Of a DNA stretch of 37,269 nt, positions 28,069 to 37,228 are shown piece by piece. A program made the position numbers and the translations under genes. Numbering within the stretch: position 1 is the first letter of the stretch; each line of letters begins with the position of its first letter. Where the stretch lies: positions 1 to 37,269 of the forward strand of contig NZ_RKMG01000012.1 of assembly GCF_003797145.1 (NCBI RefSeq), written 5' to 3'. Below the pieces are notes generated by a model that ran no database searches, had not been told where the DNA came from, and was given only the letters and a program-made list of their open reading frames with translations. Source of the stretch: Aerococcus agrisoli (GTDB lineage Bacteria > Bacillota > Bacilli > Lactobacillales > Aerococcaceae).

Positions 28069-28174
28069 ATAAAGGGGCTATAATTCATTTTTTGCTTTTT
28101 ATCTAGGAAATACCATGTTTATATCGTATACGCCTTAAAAGCCAAAAATTGGCGCATTTTTTATATAGGGGCAT

Positions 28175-28214
28175 AAAAAAAGACCAAATCCGGTCAAATG
28201 GACTTGGTCTTTTA
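28175..28214 (-). terminator. dnaN terminator
   Basis: Minus-strand AAAAGACCAA pairs with TTGGTCTTTT, with an inner GTCC/GGAT-type stem, followed by T7. Confidence 0.88.
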
Positions 28215-28239
28215 TTTTTTGTTCTATCTTTAAGCGAAA

Positions 28240-29391
28240 TTAAGCTCTTGGTGTACGAATTGGGGTAATCAATTGTACAAAGTTGAAGTTATCTGTTTGA
28301 TCACTTGGTAATAAAGTAAACGGATGTGACGGTGATTGGAAACCGATGGATACGTTTTGTTGGCCAAATGATTTCAAGGCTTCACGTAGGTAGTCGGGGT
28401 TGAATGAGATTTCAAGTGCGTCACCCTCAGCTTTTACAACATTGATGGATTCTTCAACGTTACCAACTTCGGCAGATTGACTTGATAACACGATGTCGTC
28501 GTTTGTAATGGTTAGACGAACGACATTATTTTTCCCTTCATGACTCAAAATCAAGGCACGTTCAACAGCGTTTACTAATTCGCTGGCAGATACTTCGATA
28601 GTTGTTGAGTGTTCAGTTGGTAATAAGCGGTCTGTGTTTGGATAGTTACCTTCAAGTAGACGTGAATATAGGTAGATATTACGTGCTTTGAATAGTACTT
28701 GGTTATCTGTAACCATCATTTCGATATCTTCATTATTGTCGACAATACGGATTAATTCTTGTAATGAACGACCAGGAATGTTGATGTCTAATACTTCGTC
28801 ACCTGCGTTTTCAGGCATTGTTAATGGCATGATACGTTGGCTCAAACGGTGTGAGTCAGTTGCAACAGCTTTTAATTCGCCATTTCCAATTTCAAAATGG
28901 ATACCAGTGAAGATTGGACGGATTTCTTGGTTAGATACAGAAATAATTGTTTGGTTTACAACTTGTTTGAAAGTATCAGTTGGTAGTGAGTATGTTTGTT
29001 TTGCATCAATTTCTGGTAAGCGTGGGTATTCATTACCATTTACACCTTTTAGTTTGAAAGATGCGCGATCTGATGTGATTTCAGTTTGGAAGTTATCAAT
29101 CACTTCAACATTCATGATATCAGAAGGTAATTTCTTAACAATTTCACCTAAAAATCTAGATGGTAAAACAATATCACCAGTATTTTCAATTTTTAGTTTA
29201 TTGTCATCATCTTTTGCATCGATAAATGCTTCGATTGAGATTGTTGCATCAGAACCTGTTAGGTAAATACCTTCTTCTTTTGCAGAAATTTTAACCCCTG
29301 TCAAAACTGGAATGGTAGTTCTTGAACTGATAGCTCTTTGAACGTCTGTCAAATTTTGAATGAATACAGATCGATTAATTGAGAATTTCAT
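28240..29391 (-). CDS. dnaN: DNA polymerase III beta subunit (sliding clamp)
   Basis: A 383-residue processivity clamp that encircles DNA and tethers the polymerase. The frame is open to 29553, but MKFSINRSVFIQNLTDVQRAI is the standard N-terminus, and an AAGGAG site precedes the ATG at 29391; the upstream extension would run through the DnaA-binding spacer. The C-terminal ITPIRT matches the family. Three clamp domains of about 125 residues each fit the length. dnaA lies upstream, the usual dnaA-dnaN order. Confidence 0.97.
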   Translation of the reverse strand: MKFSINRSVFIQNLTDVQRAISSRTTIPVLTGVKISAKEEGIYLTGSDATISIEAFIDAKDDDNKLKIENTGDIVLPSRFLGEIVKKLPSDIMNVEVIDNFQTEITSDRASFKLKGVNGNEYPRLPEIDAKQTYSLPTDTFKQVVNQTIISVSNQEIRPIFTGIHFEIGNGELKAVATDSHRLSQRIMPLTMPENAGDEVLDINIPGRSLQELIRIVDNNEDIEMMVTDNQVLFKARNIYLYSRLLEGNYPNTDRLLPTEHSTTIEVSASELVNAVERALILSHEGKNNVVRLTITNDDIVLSSQSAEVGNVEESINVVKAEGDALEISFNPDYLREALKSFGQQNVSIGFQSPSHPFTLLPSDQTDNFNFVQLITPIRTPRA

Positions 29392-29432
29392 GTGTGCGCT
29401 CCTTATATATAAATGAATTATAAATAAAAAAA

Positions 29433-29552
29433 TAGTAGTAGTAATAGGTCCTGTTAATCCTGTTGATAACTTAGCCAACACTAGACGGGTATTACTTTTC
29501 CACATGTGTATATCTTGTGGAAAAACAGAGAGGTTATGAACAATTATCCACA
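29433..29552. other. oriC, dnaN side: DnaA boxes and DnaA-trio
   Basis: Boxes: TTATCCACA (29544-29552), TTTTCCACA (29496-29504), TTTTCCACA on the minus strand (29516-29524), ATATACACA on the minus strand (29505-29513) and TTATCAACA on the minus strand (29461-29469). To the left, TAGTAGTAGTAATAG (29433-29447) reads as a DnaA-trio (3'-GAT repeats running away from the boxes), followed by an AT-rich tract at 29401-29432. This is the same box, GC spacer, trio, AT-rich order described for the Bacillus subtilis unwinding region. Confidence 0.8.
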
Positions 29553-29622
29553 ACCTCTTTTTCTAGTCTCTATTTTAGCATAAGTCATCCGATTAACAGC
29601 AGTATGCGATGCATATCTACGA

Positions 29623-30954
29623 TTATTTTTCTAATAGTCTACGAATGCTGTCAACATCGCGTTCTACTTCACTTTTTTCTTCGATGTCTTTTTTAATTTT
29701 TTCATAGGCATGTAACACGGTTGTATGGTCTTTACCACCGAACTCTTGGCCAATTTTTGGTAATGAGGCATCTGTTAGTTCGCGGCTTAGATACATGGCA
29801 ATTTGGCGTGGTACTACGATTTGTCGTACACGTTTTTTACCTTTTAGATCAGATACTTGCAGATTGAAGTACTGTGCTACGGTGTCTAGAATATTTGGAA
29901 TACTTGGCGAATTGCTCTTCACATTACGTTTGTAATTGCGAAGGGCTTTTGCTGCTGTATTCGGTGTTAAATCTTCCTGATTCATTACGGCAAAGGCTTG
30001 TACGCTAGTTAAAGCACCTTCTAATTCACGGACGTTGGAATCGATTTGACCTGCAATATATGACAAGGTGTCATCAGGAATTTGCAAGCCATTTACGTTG
30101 GCTTTGTTACGTAAAATCGCAATTCGCGTTTCTAAATCTGGCGGTGTAATGTCAGTTGAAAGTCCTTGTTTAAAGCGGGATACAAGACGATCTTCCAATT
30201 CTGGAATCTGACTTGCATCACGGTCGCTAGTTAGGACGATATGTTTATTGTTGTTATATAGTTCGTTAAATGTATGGAAGAATTCTTCCTGGGTTGATTG
30301 TTTATTCCCAATAAATTGGATGTCATCAACTAATAACATATCTACTGAACGATATTCTTTATGGAAGGCATCTGTTGTGTTCTTCCGAATCGCATTAATG
30401 AAATCATTGGTGAATGTTTCACTAGAGACATATTTAATTTTGGCGTTCGGATTTGTCCGTAATACTTCATGTCCAATTGCTTGCATCAAGTGTGTTTTAC
30501 CTAGGCCTACACCACCAAAGAAGAATAGGGGATTGTAGTCACGTCCGGGTCCTTCAGCAACGGCTAATGCAGCGGCATGAGCCATTTTGTTGCCTTCTCC
30601 GACGACAAAATTATCAAAGGTATATTTAGGATTTAAAAGGTAAGAGCCGTTATTTTCATTATTATCGGATGTATTTACTTGAATATGATTTGATGACGGT
30701 GTAGCTTCTGTCTTCAAACTTACAATTAAATTCACGTCATGATTTAAGTATTCAAATAATACTTGTCTAATCTGAATCGAATAATGTTTTTCAATATGAT
30801 CCTTATGCAGCGCTGAAATAGCTTGCAAATACAAGGTATCATTCTCAAAAGCAACGGGTTCTAAGTCTTTAATCCAGGTGTCGAAACTTGTTTTAGGCAA
30901 CTCTTCTTTGAAGTATTTGGTGACATGATCCCAAATTTGGTTCAATTCACTCAT
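29623..30954 (-). CDS. dnaA: Chromosomal replication initiator protein DnaA
   Basis: An AAA+ initiator of about 443 residues that binds DnaA boxes and melts the origin. Domain I spans about 1-85 with a polar linker of about 86-115. Walker A is GGVGLGKTH and Walker B LLVDDIQF; the DNA-binding domain IV carries GGKDHTTVLHAYEKI. An ATG at 30963 would add three residues but sits only 2 nt after AAGGAG; the ATG at 30954 is 11 nt after it. The second gives the common MSELNQIW start, but either is possible. DnaA boxes flank the gene, so autoregulation is likely. Confidence 0.97.
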   Translation of the reverse strand: MSELNQIWDHVTKYFKEELPKTSFDTWIKDLEPVAFENDTLYLQAISALHKDHIEKHYSIQIRQVLFEYLNHDVNLIVSLKTEATPSSNHIQVNTSDNNENNGSYLLNPKYTFDNFVVGEGNKMAHAAALAVAEGPGRDYNPLFFFGGVGLGKTHLMQAIGHEVLRTNPNAKIKYVSSETFTNDFINAIRKNTTDAFHKEYRSVDMLLVDDIQFIGNKQSTQEEFFHTFNELYNNNKHIVLTSDRDASQIPELEDRLVSRFKQGLSTDITPPDLETRIAILRNKANVNGLQIPDDTLSYIAGQIDSNVRELEGALTSVQAFAVMNQEDLTPNTAAKALRNYKRNVKSNSPSIPNILDTVAQYFNLQVSDLKGKKRVRQIVVPRQIAMYLSRELTDASLPKIGQEFGGKDHTTVLHAYEKIKKDIEEKSEVERDVDSIRRLLEK

Positions 30955-31069
30955 ATAATTCATAGCTCCTTATTCTGCATAAATTTCTATATTTATATAG
31001 ATATTAATTTTAAATCGACGAATGGATTAGATTCGTAAAGCTAATACATAATATCATGAAAAAACAAGG

Positions 31070-31359
31070 TTTTCCACAGAAAATTATGGATGTGTATAAA
31101 ATTTATCCCAATATTTTGAAAACTTTATCCACAGGTTGTGAATAATTCTGTGAAAATAAATCATGAAAATGATACTGTGCATAATTTTGAAGATATAAAG
31201 CTTGTTATATAGGTGTTTTCATCAAGTTGTCCACAGGTGGGGATAAGTTTTGCAAAACTGGGGATATGTTGATAGGTGCTGGTAAAAGCCTGTGGATGAA
31301 AAGAAGAAATTTTACTTTGTGAACAGGCCTGTACAAAGTTCGTACACATTTGTGAATAA
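31070..31359. other. oriC, rpmH side: DnaA-box cluster
   Basis: Boxes visible in about 290 bp: TTATCCACA (31125-31133), TTATACACA (minus, 31091-31099), TTATTCACA (minus, 31137-31145 and 31351-31359), TTATGCACA (minus, 31176-31184), TTTTCCACA (31070-31078), TTGTCCACA (31227-31235), TCATCCACA (minus, 31291-31299) and TTATCCCCA (minus, 31238-31246). AT-rich sequence lies on the dnaA side. Diverging gene direction (dnaA left, rpmH right) confirms the origin. The gap 30964-31690 otherwise holds only promoters. Confidence 0.92.
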
Positions 31360-31599
31360 ATTTTAACACGTTGTGATTCACATGGCTTGTGAAATTTTAA
31401 AAATGAGTTTGTGAAAAATGAAATCTAAAATTATGCTCATGTTTCGATTATGTTTTGATTGTTCATTTGATTTCATGTAAAATAGGGGAGAAAGTGAAGA
31501 GATGGTCTTCAAAAAAACCAATGTTTGTACAAAAAGTCTTGTTATGACCCGATAAATATGCTAAAATTGTGATTACGAGTGCGAATTTCGCATCTGAAA

Positions 31600-31628
31600 T
31601 TGAATTTCGACTTTTTATTGTATATAAT
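31600..31628 (+). promoter_or_regulatory. rpmH-rnpA promoter
   Basis: TTGAAT (31600-31605), 17-nt spacer, perfect TATAAT (31623-31628). Confidence 0.75.
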
Positions 31629-31690
31629 ATTACAGTCGTTTTGTATTGACTAAAAAACGAAAGATTAAACCCTAACAGGAGGTGCAACTA

Positions 31691-31825
31691 ATGAAAAGAA
31701 CATACCAACCAAAAAAACGTCATCGTCAAAAAGTTCATGGCTTCCGTAAACGTATGAGTACTAAAAACGGCCGTCGTGTTTTAGCAGCTCGTCGTCGTAA
31801 AGGAAGAAAAGTTGTTTCTGCATAA
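31691..31825 (+). CDS. rpmH: 50S ribosomal protein L34
   Basis: A 44-residue, strongly basic large-subunit protein: [18 protein letters not shown] at the start and [18 protein letters not shown] at the end, both invariant features of L34. A strong AGGAGGTG site lies 6 nt before the ATG. First gene of the operon running right from the origin, followed by rnpA. Confidence 0.97.
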   Translation: MKRTYQPKKRHRQKVHGFRKRMSTKNGRRVLAARRRKGRKVVSA

Positions 31826-31852
31826 GATCACATAATCATGTGGTCTTTTTTT
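31826..31852 (+). terminator. Attenuating terminator between rpmH and rnpA
   Basis: GATCACAT (31826-31833) pairs with ATGTGGTC (31838-31845, one G-T pair), loop AATC, then T7. It starts directly after the rpmH stop; it would lower rnpA relative to rpmH, with some read-through. Confidence 0.8.
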
Positions 31853-31871
31853 ATTAAGGAGGCGAACTTAC

Positions 31872-32237
31872 GTGCGTAAATCATTTAGAGTAAAATCTGA
31901 AAAAGATTTTGGCAACGTATTTCATAGTGGTCAAAGTACCGCTAATCGTCAATTTGTGGTTTATAAGTTGAAGAAAGAGCAAGCCCATTTTCGAATTGGC
32001 ATTTCTGTTGGTAAGAAAATTGGAAACGCTGTTACGCGTAATGCAGTGAAACGAAGAATTCGTCAAAGTATTACGGAACTCAAGCCGCAAATTGAATCTA
32101 ACTACGATTTTATCGTTATTGCCCGTAAGCCTGCTGCAGAAATGACAACAGCTGAAGTGAAAAAAAGTTTGATTCATGTGCTTTCTTTGGCAAAAATTTA
32201 CCGACCAAACGAAGAGGATGCGAAATCTGAGGCATAA
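31872..32237 (+). CDS. rnpA: Ribonuclease P protein component
   Basis: A 121-residue basic protein that assists the catalytic RNase P RNA in maturing tRNA 5' ends. The RNR motif region [10 protein letters not shown] (about 56-65) and the [15 protein letters not shown] segment identify it. The start is GTG at 31872 with AAGGAGG 9 nt upstream. It lies between rpmH and yidC as in nearly all Firmicutes. Confidence 0.96.
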   Translation: MRKSFRVKSEKDFGNVFHSGQSTANRQFVVYKLKKEQAHFRIGISVGKKIGNAVTRNAVKRRIRQSITELKPQIESNYDFIVIARKPAAEMTTAEVKKSLIHVLSLAKIYRPNEEDAKSEA

Positions 32238-32275
32238 CCACATGAATAGTAGAATTCGTGGAGGATTTGTAAAAA

Positions 32276-33109
32276 TTGAATATTCGAAGTAAAAAAATGT
32301 GGAAGATGTTAGCCATCGTAATGGGTGCTGTCATCTTTTTGGCAGCTTGTGGTACTACACCGATTGATGCCAACTCAACAGGTATTTGGGATCGTTACAT
32401 TGTTTATAATTTCTCTCGTATTATCATTTGGTTGTCTGAACTATTTGGTAACTACGGTATCGGTATTATTGTCTTTACCTTGATTATTCGGGTTCTTTTA
32501 ATCCCTTTAACCAAATATCAAACACAAAGCACTGAAAAGATGCAAATGATGCAACCTGAATTAAAAGAGTTGCAAGAAAAATACGCATCTAAAGACCCAG
32601 AAACACAACAAAAATTACAAGAAGAAACAGCTAAGTTAAATGAGAAGTATGACTACTCAATGTGGGCTGGCTGTTTACCAACGTTGATTCAATTACCAAT
32701 TTTGATGGCTTTATACCAAGCTATCTCAAGAACTGAAATTTTGAATGAAGGTCACTTCCTATGGTTACAATTAGGAAATCCGGATCCATATTTCATTGTA
32801 CCGGTAATTGCTGCTATCTTAACTTGGTACAATACTCGTTTGACTACTATTAATACGGCAGGTAACAATTCTTCTATGGCTATGATGCAATGGACGATGC
32901 CAATCATGATTTTAATCATGGGTGTTGGTCTACCGTCTGCCATCTCACTTTACTGGGTAGCTTCAACAGGTTTCACGATTGTACAAACGCTTATCATGAG
33001 TAACCCGTACAAAAAACGTGAAGCACGTGAAGAACAACTACGTAAAGAAAGAGAATTGGAACGTCGTTTAGAAAAAGCCAAACGTAATCCGAGTGGTAAG
33101 AAGAAATAG
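32276..33109 (+). CDS. yidC: Membrane protein insertase YidC (SpoIIIJ/YidC1 type)
   Basis: A 277-residue insertase that folds membrane proteins, alone or with SecYEG. It has a lipoprotein signal with lipobox LAAC (Cys25), then about five transmembrane segments; the hydrophilic groove Arg is expected in the first segment after the signal (SRIIIW, about 47-52). The basic C-terminal tail (REEQLRKERELERRLEKAKR) is typical for ribosome contact. The start is TTG 32276 downstream of GGAGGA. Ends 15 nt before jag. Confidence 0.95.
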   Translation: MNIRSKKMWKMLAIVMGAVIFLAACGTTPIDANSTGIWDRYIVYNFSRIIIWLSELFGNYGIGIIVFTLIIRVLLIPLTKYQTQSTEKMQMMQPELKELQEKYASKDPETQQKLQEETAKLNEKYDYSMWAGCLPTLIQLPILMALYQAISRTEILNEGHFLWLQLGNPDPYFIVPVIAAILTWYNTRLTTINTAGNNSSMAMMQWTMPIMILIMGVGLPSAISLYWVASTGFTIVQTLIMSNPYKKREAREEQLRKERELERRLEKAKRNPSGKKK

Positions 33110-33124
33110 CAGGAGGTTTTTGTA

Positions 33125-34075
33125 TTGAAAACTGAAAAATTTGAAGCAACTTCAGTGGATGCTGCAGTTGCAAAAGGTTTGCAATTACTTCATTTAACGC
33201 GTGAGGATGTTACAGTGCAAGTCATTCAAGAACCTAAAAAAGGTTTCTTAGGTATTGGCGCTAAAAATGCTGTTGTAGCATTAACTTATAACGAAGCGGA
33301 TGTCGCGGTTGAAAGCGAAGAATTGTTAGATTTTTCTACTTTCCGTCGTACGGCACCAGCTGAGGATGAAGTATCGGAAGAAATCGTACAAAATGAATCA
33401 GTTGTTGAAGAGACAATTGAAGCTGAACCAGAAGTCGAAGCAAGTGAAGTAACAACACCTGCAACAGATGAACCATCTGTCGAAACTGTTGAAGCGCCCC
33501 TTGAAGCAATGGAAACACCAGTTGAAAATGATGAAGTAATCGAAGCGGATAACGAAGAACTTTCAATTGAAGCAGAAGCAGTTGATGCTACTGAACAAAG
33601 TGAAGAAGATTTAGTAGATGCAGATTACCGTGATGTTGAATATGTCGCTAGCTATATCATTGATGTCTTAAAGGCATACTTGGTGGATGCTACGATTAAT
33701 GTTGAAGATCGTGGCCGTGAAGTAATCTATAACATTCAAACCGAGAAAAAAGGTCTTGTTATTGGTAAACACGGTAAAATCATTAATTCATTAGAAACTT
33801 TGGCTCAAGTCATGACACACCAACATGTGCGTCCACACGTTCGCGTTACTGTGAATGTAGGAAACTATCGTGAACGTCGTCATGAAATTTTGACTAGATT
33901 AGCCCGTAAAACAGCTGACCAAGTGGCGAAAACAAAACGTCCAGTTGTGTTAGAACCACTACCAGCTACTGAACGTAAGATTATCCATGCACAATTAGCT
34001 AAGTATTCTTACATCTCAACACATTCAGAGGGTAATGAACCACATCGATATTTAGTTGTTTCATACAATGATTAA
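33125..34075 (+). CDS. jag: RNA-binding protein Jag/KhpB (EloR)
   Basis: A 316-residue protein with an N-terminal Jag domain (1-52, motif KKGFLGIGAKNA), a long acidic linker (about 55-168, rich in Glu, Val and Thr), a KH domain with GKHGK (214-218) and an R3H domain with ERKIIH (R284, H288). In streptococci and enterococci this protein, with KhpA, helps control cell elongation and division. TTG start at 33125 after GGAGG. The extended linker is longer than in Bacillus but usual for Lactobacillales. Coupled with yidC; a terminator follows. Confidence 0.94.
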   Translation: MKTEKFEATSVDAAVAKGLQLLHLTREDVTVQVIQEPKKGFLGIGAKNAVVALTYNEADVAVESEELLDFSTFRRTAPAEDEVSEEIVQNESVVEETIEAEPEVEASEVTTPATDEPSVETVEAPLEAMETPVENDEVIEADNEELSIEAEAVDATEQSEEDLVDADYRDVEYVASYIIDVLKAYLVDATINVEDRGREVIYNIQTEKKGLVIGKHGKIINSLETLAQVMTHQHVRPHVRVTVNVGNYRERRHEILTRLARKTADQVAKTKRPVVLEPLPATERKIIHAQLAKYSYISTHSEGNEPHRYLVVSYND

Positions 34076-34084
34076 ATTTATAGA

Positions 34085-34115
34085 AAGGTAAGGATCTCGT
34101 ATCCTTGCCTTTTTT
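34085..34115 (+). terminator. Terminator of rpmH-rnpA-yidC-jag
   Basis: AAGGTAAGGAT (34085-34095) pairs with ATCCTTGCCTT (34101-34111) around CTCGT, then a T-run. Confidence 0.93.
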
Positions 34116-34260
34116 CTTTGCCTAAAATGTTGATTTAGTAACATTTTCACTGAAATAAAATACAATAAAAGTGATGGATTGTATTATAATTGTATTTTTA
34201 AATTTAATAAAATAATCAAAGTGTTGATATGATAAAGAATATAAAATAACCTTTATTATA

Positions 34261-34288
34261 TTGTCTGATTATAACTTATAAATATAGT
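34261..34288 (+). promoter_or_regulatory. Promoter of the TM-helix-repeat protein
   Basis: TTGTCT (34261-34266), 16-nt spacer, TATAGT (34283-34288). The rest of the 288-nt spacer after jag is AT-rich with nothing else I can name. Confidence 0.5.
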
Positions 34289-34363
34289 AAAATAGAGAAG
34301 TCTTAAGAATTTCTTTATAAAGTAAGGAAATTATATTTTTACATCAAAAGGAGATGGAGAAAA

Positions 34364-35593
34364 ATGGATTTTTCTAGTTTATGGTCAGGTTTCATCGGAA
34401 GCCTACCAGCAGTAGTTGGGGGGATTGTGTTAATCCTCGTTGCTTGGCTAGTAGCTGTATTAGTAAAAAATGCAGTTTCTAAAGGGTTAAAAGCAGCAGG
34501 TTTAGGCAATCGTTTTGTTCAATGGCATCTTGCTGAATCTGCAAGTCAAGCAGAGGCAACATTTGATACGATTGGTCAAATTCTATACTACATCGTTTGG
34601 GTATTATTCTTACCTGGTATTTTCGAAACATTTGGTTTAACATCAATCGCATCACCAATTCGTGATATGACTGCTACTGCCTTAGCCTTTATTCCGGCTA
34701 TCATTGGTGCCATCATCATCATGATCGTTGCCGTTGTTGTTTCTCGTTTAGTAAAACAATTGGTTTACTCTTTAGTGAAAACAATCAATGTTGACAAATA
34801 CGTAGCAAAATTCACTGGTAACAAAGCACAAAATGGTCAATCAACGGATACAATTGCAAATGTACTATCTTGGATGGCTTACATTGTAGTGTTCGTACCA
34901 ATTGCCGTAGTTGCGCTTGAAACACTAGGTATTTCTTCAATCGCACAACCAATTATTGGTGTGTTAAATAGTATTGCAGCTGCCATTCCAAATATCTTAG
35001 TTGCTGTAATCTTATTAGCTGTTGGTTTAGCAATTGCTAAAGTATTAGGCGATTTAGTGAAAAACTTGTTAGAAGGTACTGGTTTAAACAACCTATTTAA
35101 CCGTGAAACAGGTGATAAAGCGCCAAACATCAATATCTCTGAAATTATTGGTCAAGTAGTTGCTGTAGTTGTAGGTTTATTCTTCACTGTTGAAGCTTTA
35201 AATGCTTTAGACTTAGCAATCTTGAATACAGTTGGTGCAGCAATCATTGCTTACTTGCCAAATGTATTAATCGCTTTAATCATCTTAGGTTTAGGTATCT
35301 TCGGAGGTCGCTTCGTTGGTGACTTAGTGAATAAAGCAAGTGCTGGTAAATGGGTTGGTGAAATCATCAAAGGTGTCTTCATCGTCTTCTCAGTATTTAT
35401 GGCTTTAGACCAATTAAACTTTGCAAATAGCATTGTGAACATGGCCTTCCTATTCATCATCGGTGGTTTATCAGTTGCCTTTGCCTTATCATTTGGTTTA
35501 GGTGGACGCGATTTTGCCAAAAAACAATTGGAAAAATTAGATCAAAAAATTGAAGAAGAAACACATTCAAACAATGATAACAATCAATTCTAA
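34364..35593 (+). CDS. TM-helix-repeat membrane protein, mechanosensitive-channel related
   Basis: A 409-residue membrane protein with about ten hydrophobic segments arranged as repeated blocks: each has PAVVGGIVLILVAWLVAV-like or PNILVAVILLAVGLAIA-like helices followed by a basic amphipathic stretch. This fits the conserved TM helix repeat family (Pfam TM_helix, CmpX-like), a relative of MscS channels. The last repeat ends FALSFGLGGRDFAKKQL, like the pore helix of MscS, but no beta domain follows; instead there is a short charged tail. Single-gene unit with its own promoter, AAAGGAG site and terminator. A role in ion flux or osmotic response is inference. Confidence 0.75.
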   Translation: MDFSSLWSGFIGSLPAVVGGIVLILVAWLVAVLVKNAVSKGLKAAGLGNRFVQWHLAESASQAEATFDTIGQILYYIVWVLFLPGIFETFGLTSIASPIRDMTATALAFIPAIIGAIIIMIVAVVVSRLVKQLVYSLVKTINVDKYVAKFTGNKAQNGQSTDTIANVLSWMAYIVVFVPIAVVALETLGISSIAQPIIGVLNSIAAAIPNILVAVILLAVGLAIAKVLGDLVKNLLEGTGLNNLFNRETGDKAPNINISEIIGQVVAVVVGLFFTVEALNALDLAILNTVGAAIIAYLPNVLIALIILGLGIFGGRFVGDLVNKASAGKWVGEIIKGVFIVFSVFMALDQLNFANSIVNMAFLFIIGGLSVAFALSFGLGGRDFAKKQLEKLDQKIEEETHSNNDNNQF

Positions 35594-35621
35594 TGTGTGC
35601 ATCTTGCGAAAATAAGGAAGA

Positions 35622-35649
35622 GTCAGGGCTGAAAAGTCCTGGCTTTTTT
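35622..35649 (+). terminator. Terminator of the TM-helix-repeat gene
   Basis: GTCAGGGC (35622-35629) pairs with GTCCTGGC (35636-35643, with G-T pairs), then T6. Confidence 0.88.
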
Positions 35650-35788
35650 CTTGGGTAATGTATAGAAGATATGCTGTCAGTGTAAAACTTAAATGATTGA
35701 TAAGATTGTACATATTCCTTTATTTAGCTAATGGAAGCGTATACAATTATAGATGAAGAAACAATGGTATAGATTGGGGGGCTTTGAA

Positions 35789-37036
35789 ATGATGATGAAA
35801 AAGTTAGGGTTATTACTGGTAGGATCAACAATCCTACTATCTTCATGTAGCTTATTTGATAGGGGTCAAGGTAATGGAGATATTTACGGATCATCTTCGT
35901 CATCTCAAGTGGTGAGTGAATCATCAGAGTCTAGCTCCTCAAATAGTAGTCAATCAAGTGTTAGTACGTCTAGTCAATCAAGTTCATCCACTACATCAAG
36001 TCAATCAAGTCAATTAAGTAGTTCGTCAAGTGAGGCTGCTTCAAGTTCCTCATCTGCTAGTTCATCTTCAAGTGTCGTAGCGGATAGTGTGGCTGCTTAT
36101 TTCCCCTTAAGTAAAGGTTATAATGCCTGCTTTACAGGGGATGGTATTGAATATTCTAGCTTTAAGCGAACCTATGATTTTATCGATGGCAATCTGCTAT
36201 ATATGCGTTCAGATAATGGTGGTACCACGACGTTAGAAGTGTTGCGTATAACGGATGACAAGGTTCAATCCCTATTCCATAGACCGGAAGCCTACGCTCA
36301 TGAAGCGATTCCGCAAGATATGGTCACACAAATGGATGAACCAGGTACGATTTACCTACAAGCACCACTAAAAGTTGGCAATAAATGGCAGACTACAGAT
36401 GCTAGTCGAGAAATTACGGGCATGGATGTAGCGATTAAAACACCTACGGGTAACTATAAAACCATCGAAGTGATTGAGAAACGAAAAGATGGTAGTACGC
36501 GAACCGAATACTATGCTAAAGATGTTGGTCTTGTATATGCGGTAGACGAATTGAAAGGTGACAGTGGGTATCGTGTAACACAAAGTCTTAGCAAATTAGC
36601 CTATAAAGGTTGGACTGAGCCATTACCATATCAATTTGTGACGGGGCCGGATGCTTTTGGTACAGCAACTGAAAAAGCCTGGATGACAACCAATACATCC
36701 ATGGCCCTCATTTTCACAGAAATGTTTCAAGGCAAATATACAGTGGATGAGGTAATCATGCCGAATAAAGCAAGCATTCAAAGTATTACGACCAATGGAC
36801 AGATGTCTGGGCAAGGTAAGGAAATCACGGTTGATTTTACCGGTGATATCGCCAGCTTAGCGACGGATGATTTAGGTAAAGAAAAAATGGATGCGATGAT
36901 TACGAGCATTGATCAATATTATAATGCGGATAATGTAATCGTTACAGTGAATGGTAAACTGATGGATATTCAAAATGTGGTGACCCTAACTAAGGAAGCA
37001 CCATATTATCCAATTGAACAAGGAAGTCAAATGTAG
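35789..37036 (+). CDS. Serine-rich lipoprotein of unknown function
   Basis: A 415-residue secreted lipoprotein. Signal MMMKKLGLLLVGSTILLSSC with Cys20 as lipid anchor, then a linker of some 75 residues made largely of Ser (about 35-105), then a globular part beginning YFPLSKGYNACF. The C-terminal 100 residues (ITVDFTGDIASLA ... IDQYYNADNVIVTVNGK) look like a GerMN-type domain, but that is a weak call. The frame is open from 35753, but that ATG has no ribosome site and would sit at the likely transcription start; GGGGGG lies 7 nt before ATG 35789. No recognised enzyme motif. Probably on the cell surface. Confidence 0.7.
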   Translation: MMMKKLGLLLVGSTILLSSCSLFDRGQGNGDIYGSSSSSQVVSESSESSSSNSSQSSVSTSSQSSSSTTSSQSSQLSSSSSEAASSSSSASSSSSVVADSVAAYFPLSKGYNACFTGDGIEYSSFKRTYDFIDGNLLYMRSDNGGTTTLEVLRITDDKVQSLFHRPEAYAHEAIPQDMVTQMDEPGTIYLQAPLKVGNKWQTTDASREITGMDVAIKTPTGNYKTIEVIEKRKDGSTRTEYYAKDVGLVYAVDELKGDSGYRVTQSLSKLAYKGWTEPLPYQFVTGPDAFGTATEKAWMTTNTSMALIFTEMFQGKYTVDEVIMPNKASIQSITTNGQMSGQGKEITVDFTGDIASLATDDLGKEKMDAMITSIDQYYNADNVIVTVNGKLMDIQNVVTLTKEAPYYPIEQGSQM

Positions 37037-37046
37037 ATATGTAATT

Positions 37047-37079
37047 AGGATGCGAATTGCTTTTTCTCGCATCCTTTTT
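37047..37079 (+). terminator. Lipoprotein gene terminator
   Basis: AGGATGCGA (37047-37055) pairs with TCGCATCCT (37067-37075) then T-run. Its arms equal the AGGATG end motif of the adjacent structured repeat, so the terminator may be built from repeat ends. Confidence 0.88.
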
Positions 37080-37080
37080 A

Positions 37081-37194
37081 GTTGAGTTCGCTTGGGCAGA
37101 CAGGTCTCCACTTCGGAAATATTTGCAGCAAGCTCTGCTTGCTACTGCATATTCCCTCCAGTGTTACCTGTCTAAATGCCCGCGCTCTCATCCT
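37081..37194 (-). repeat. Structured repeat unit D (114 nt)
   Basis: On the minus strand it begins AGGATG (37189-37194) and ends GAACTCAAC (37081-37089). Stems on the minus strand: GGGC/GCCC, AGACAGGT/ACCTGTCT, GGAATAT/ATATTTCC (one offset) and AGCAAGC/GCTTGCT at the tip. Internal loop ACACTGGA and GAAGTGGAG. It keeps the length and fold of units A and B with different stem bases. Confidence 0.8.
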
Positions 37195-37228
37195 TTTCAT
37201 TTGCTTTATATGAAATAAGCGTTTATAG

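Larger units (their letters stand above)
27894..28239. other. dnaN-yaaA spacer
   Basis: A 346-nt gene-free spacer. It contains the dnaN terminator, a second small hairpin (GCCAA/TTGGC at 28141-28153) and the yaaA promoter, leaving a leader of about 125 nt before yaaA. I see no RNA gene or reading frame in the rest. Confidence 0.7.

Noticed and set aside
29391..29553. Longer dnaN with a 54-residue extension
   Set aside because: The extension covers DnaA boxes and the trio; the ATG at 29391 has a strong ribosome site and the usual N-terminus.
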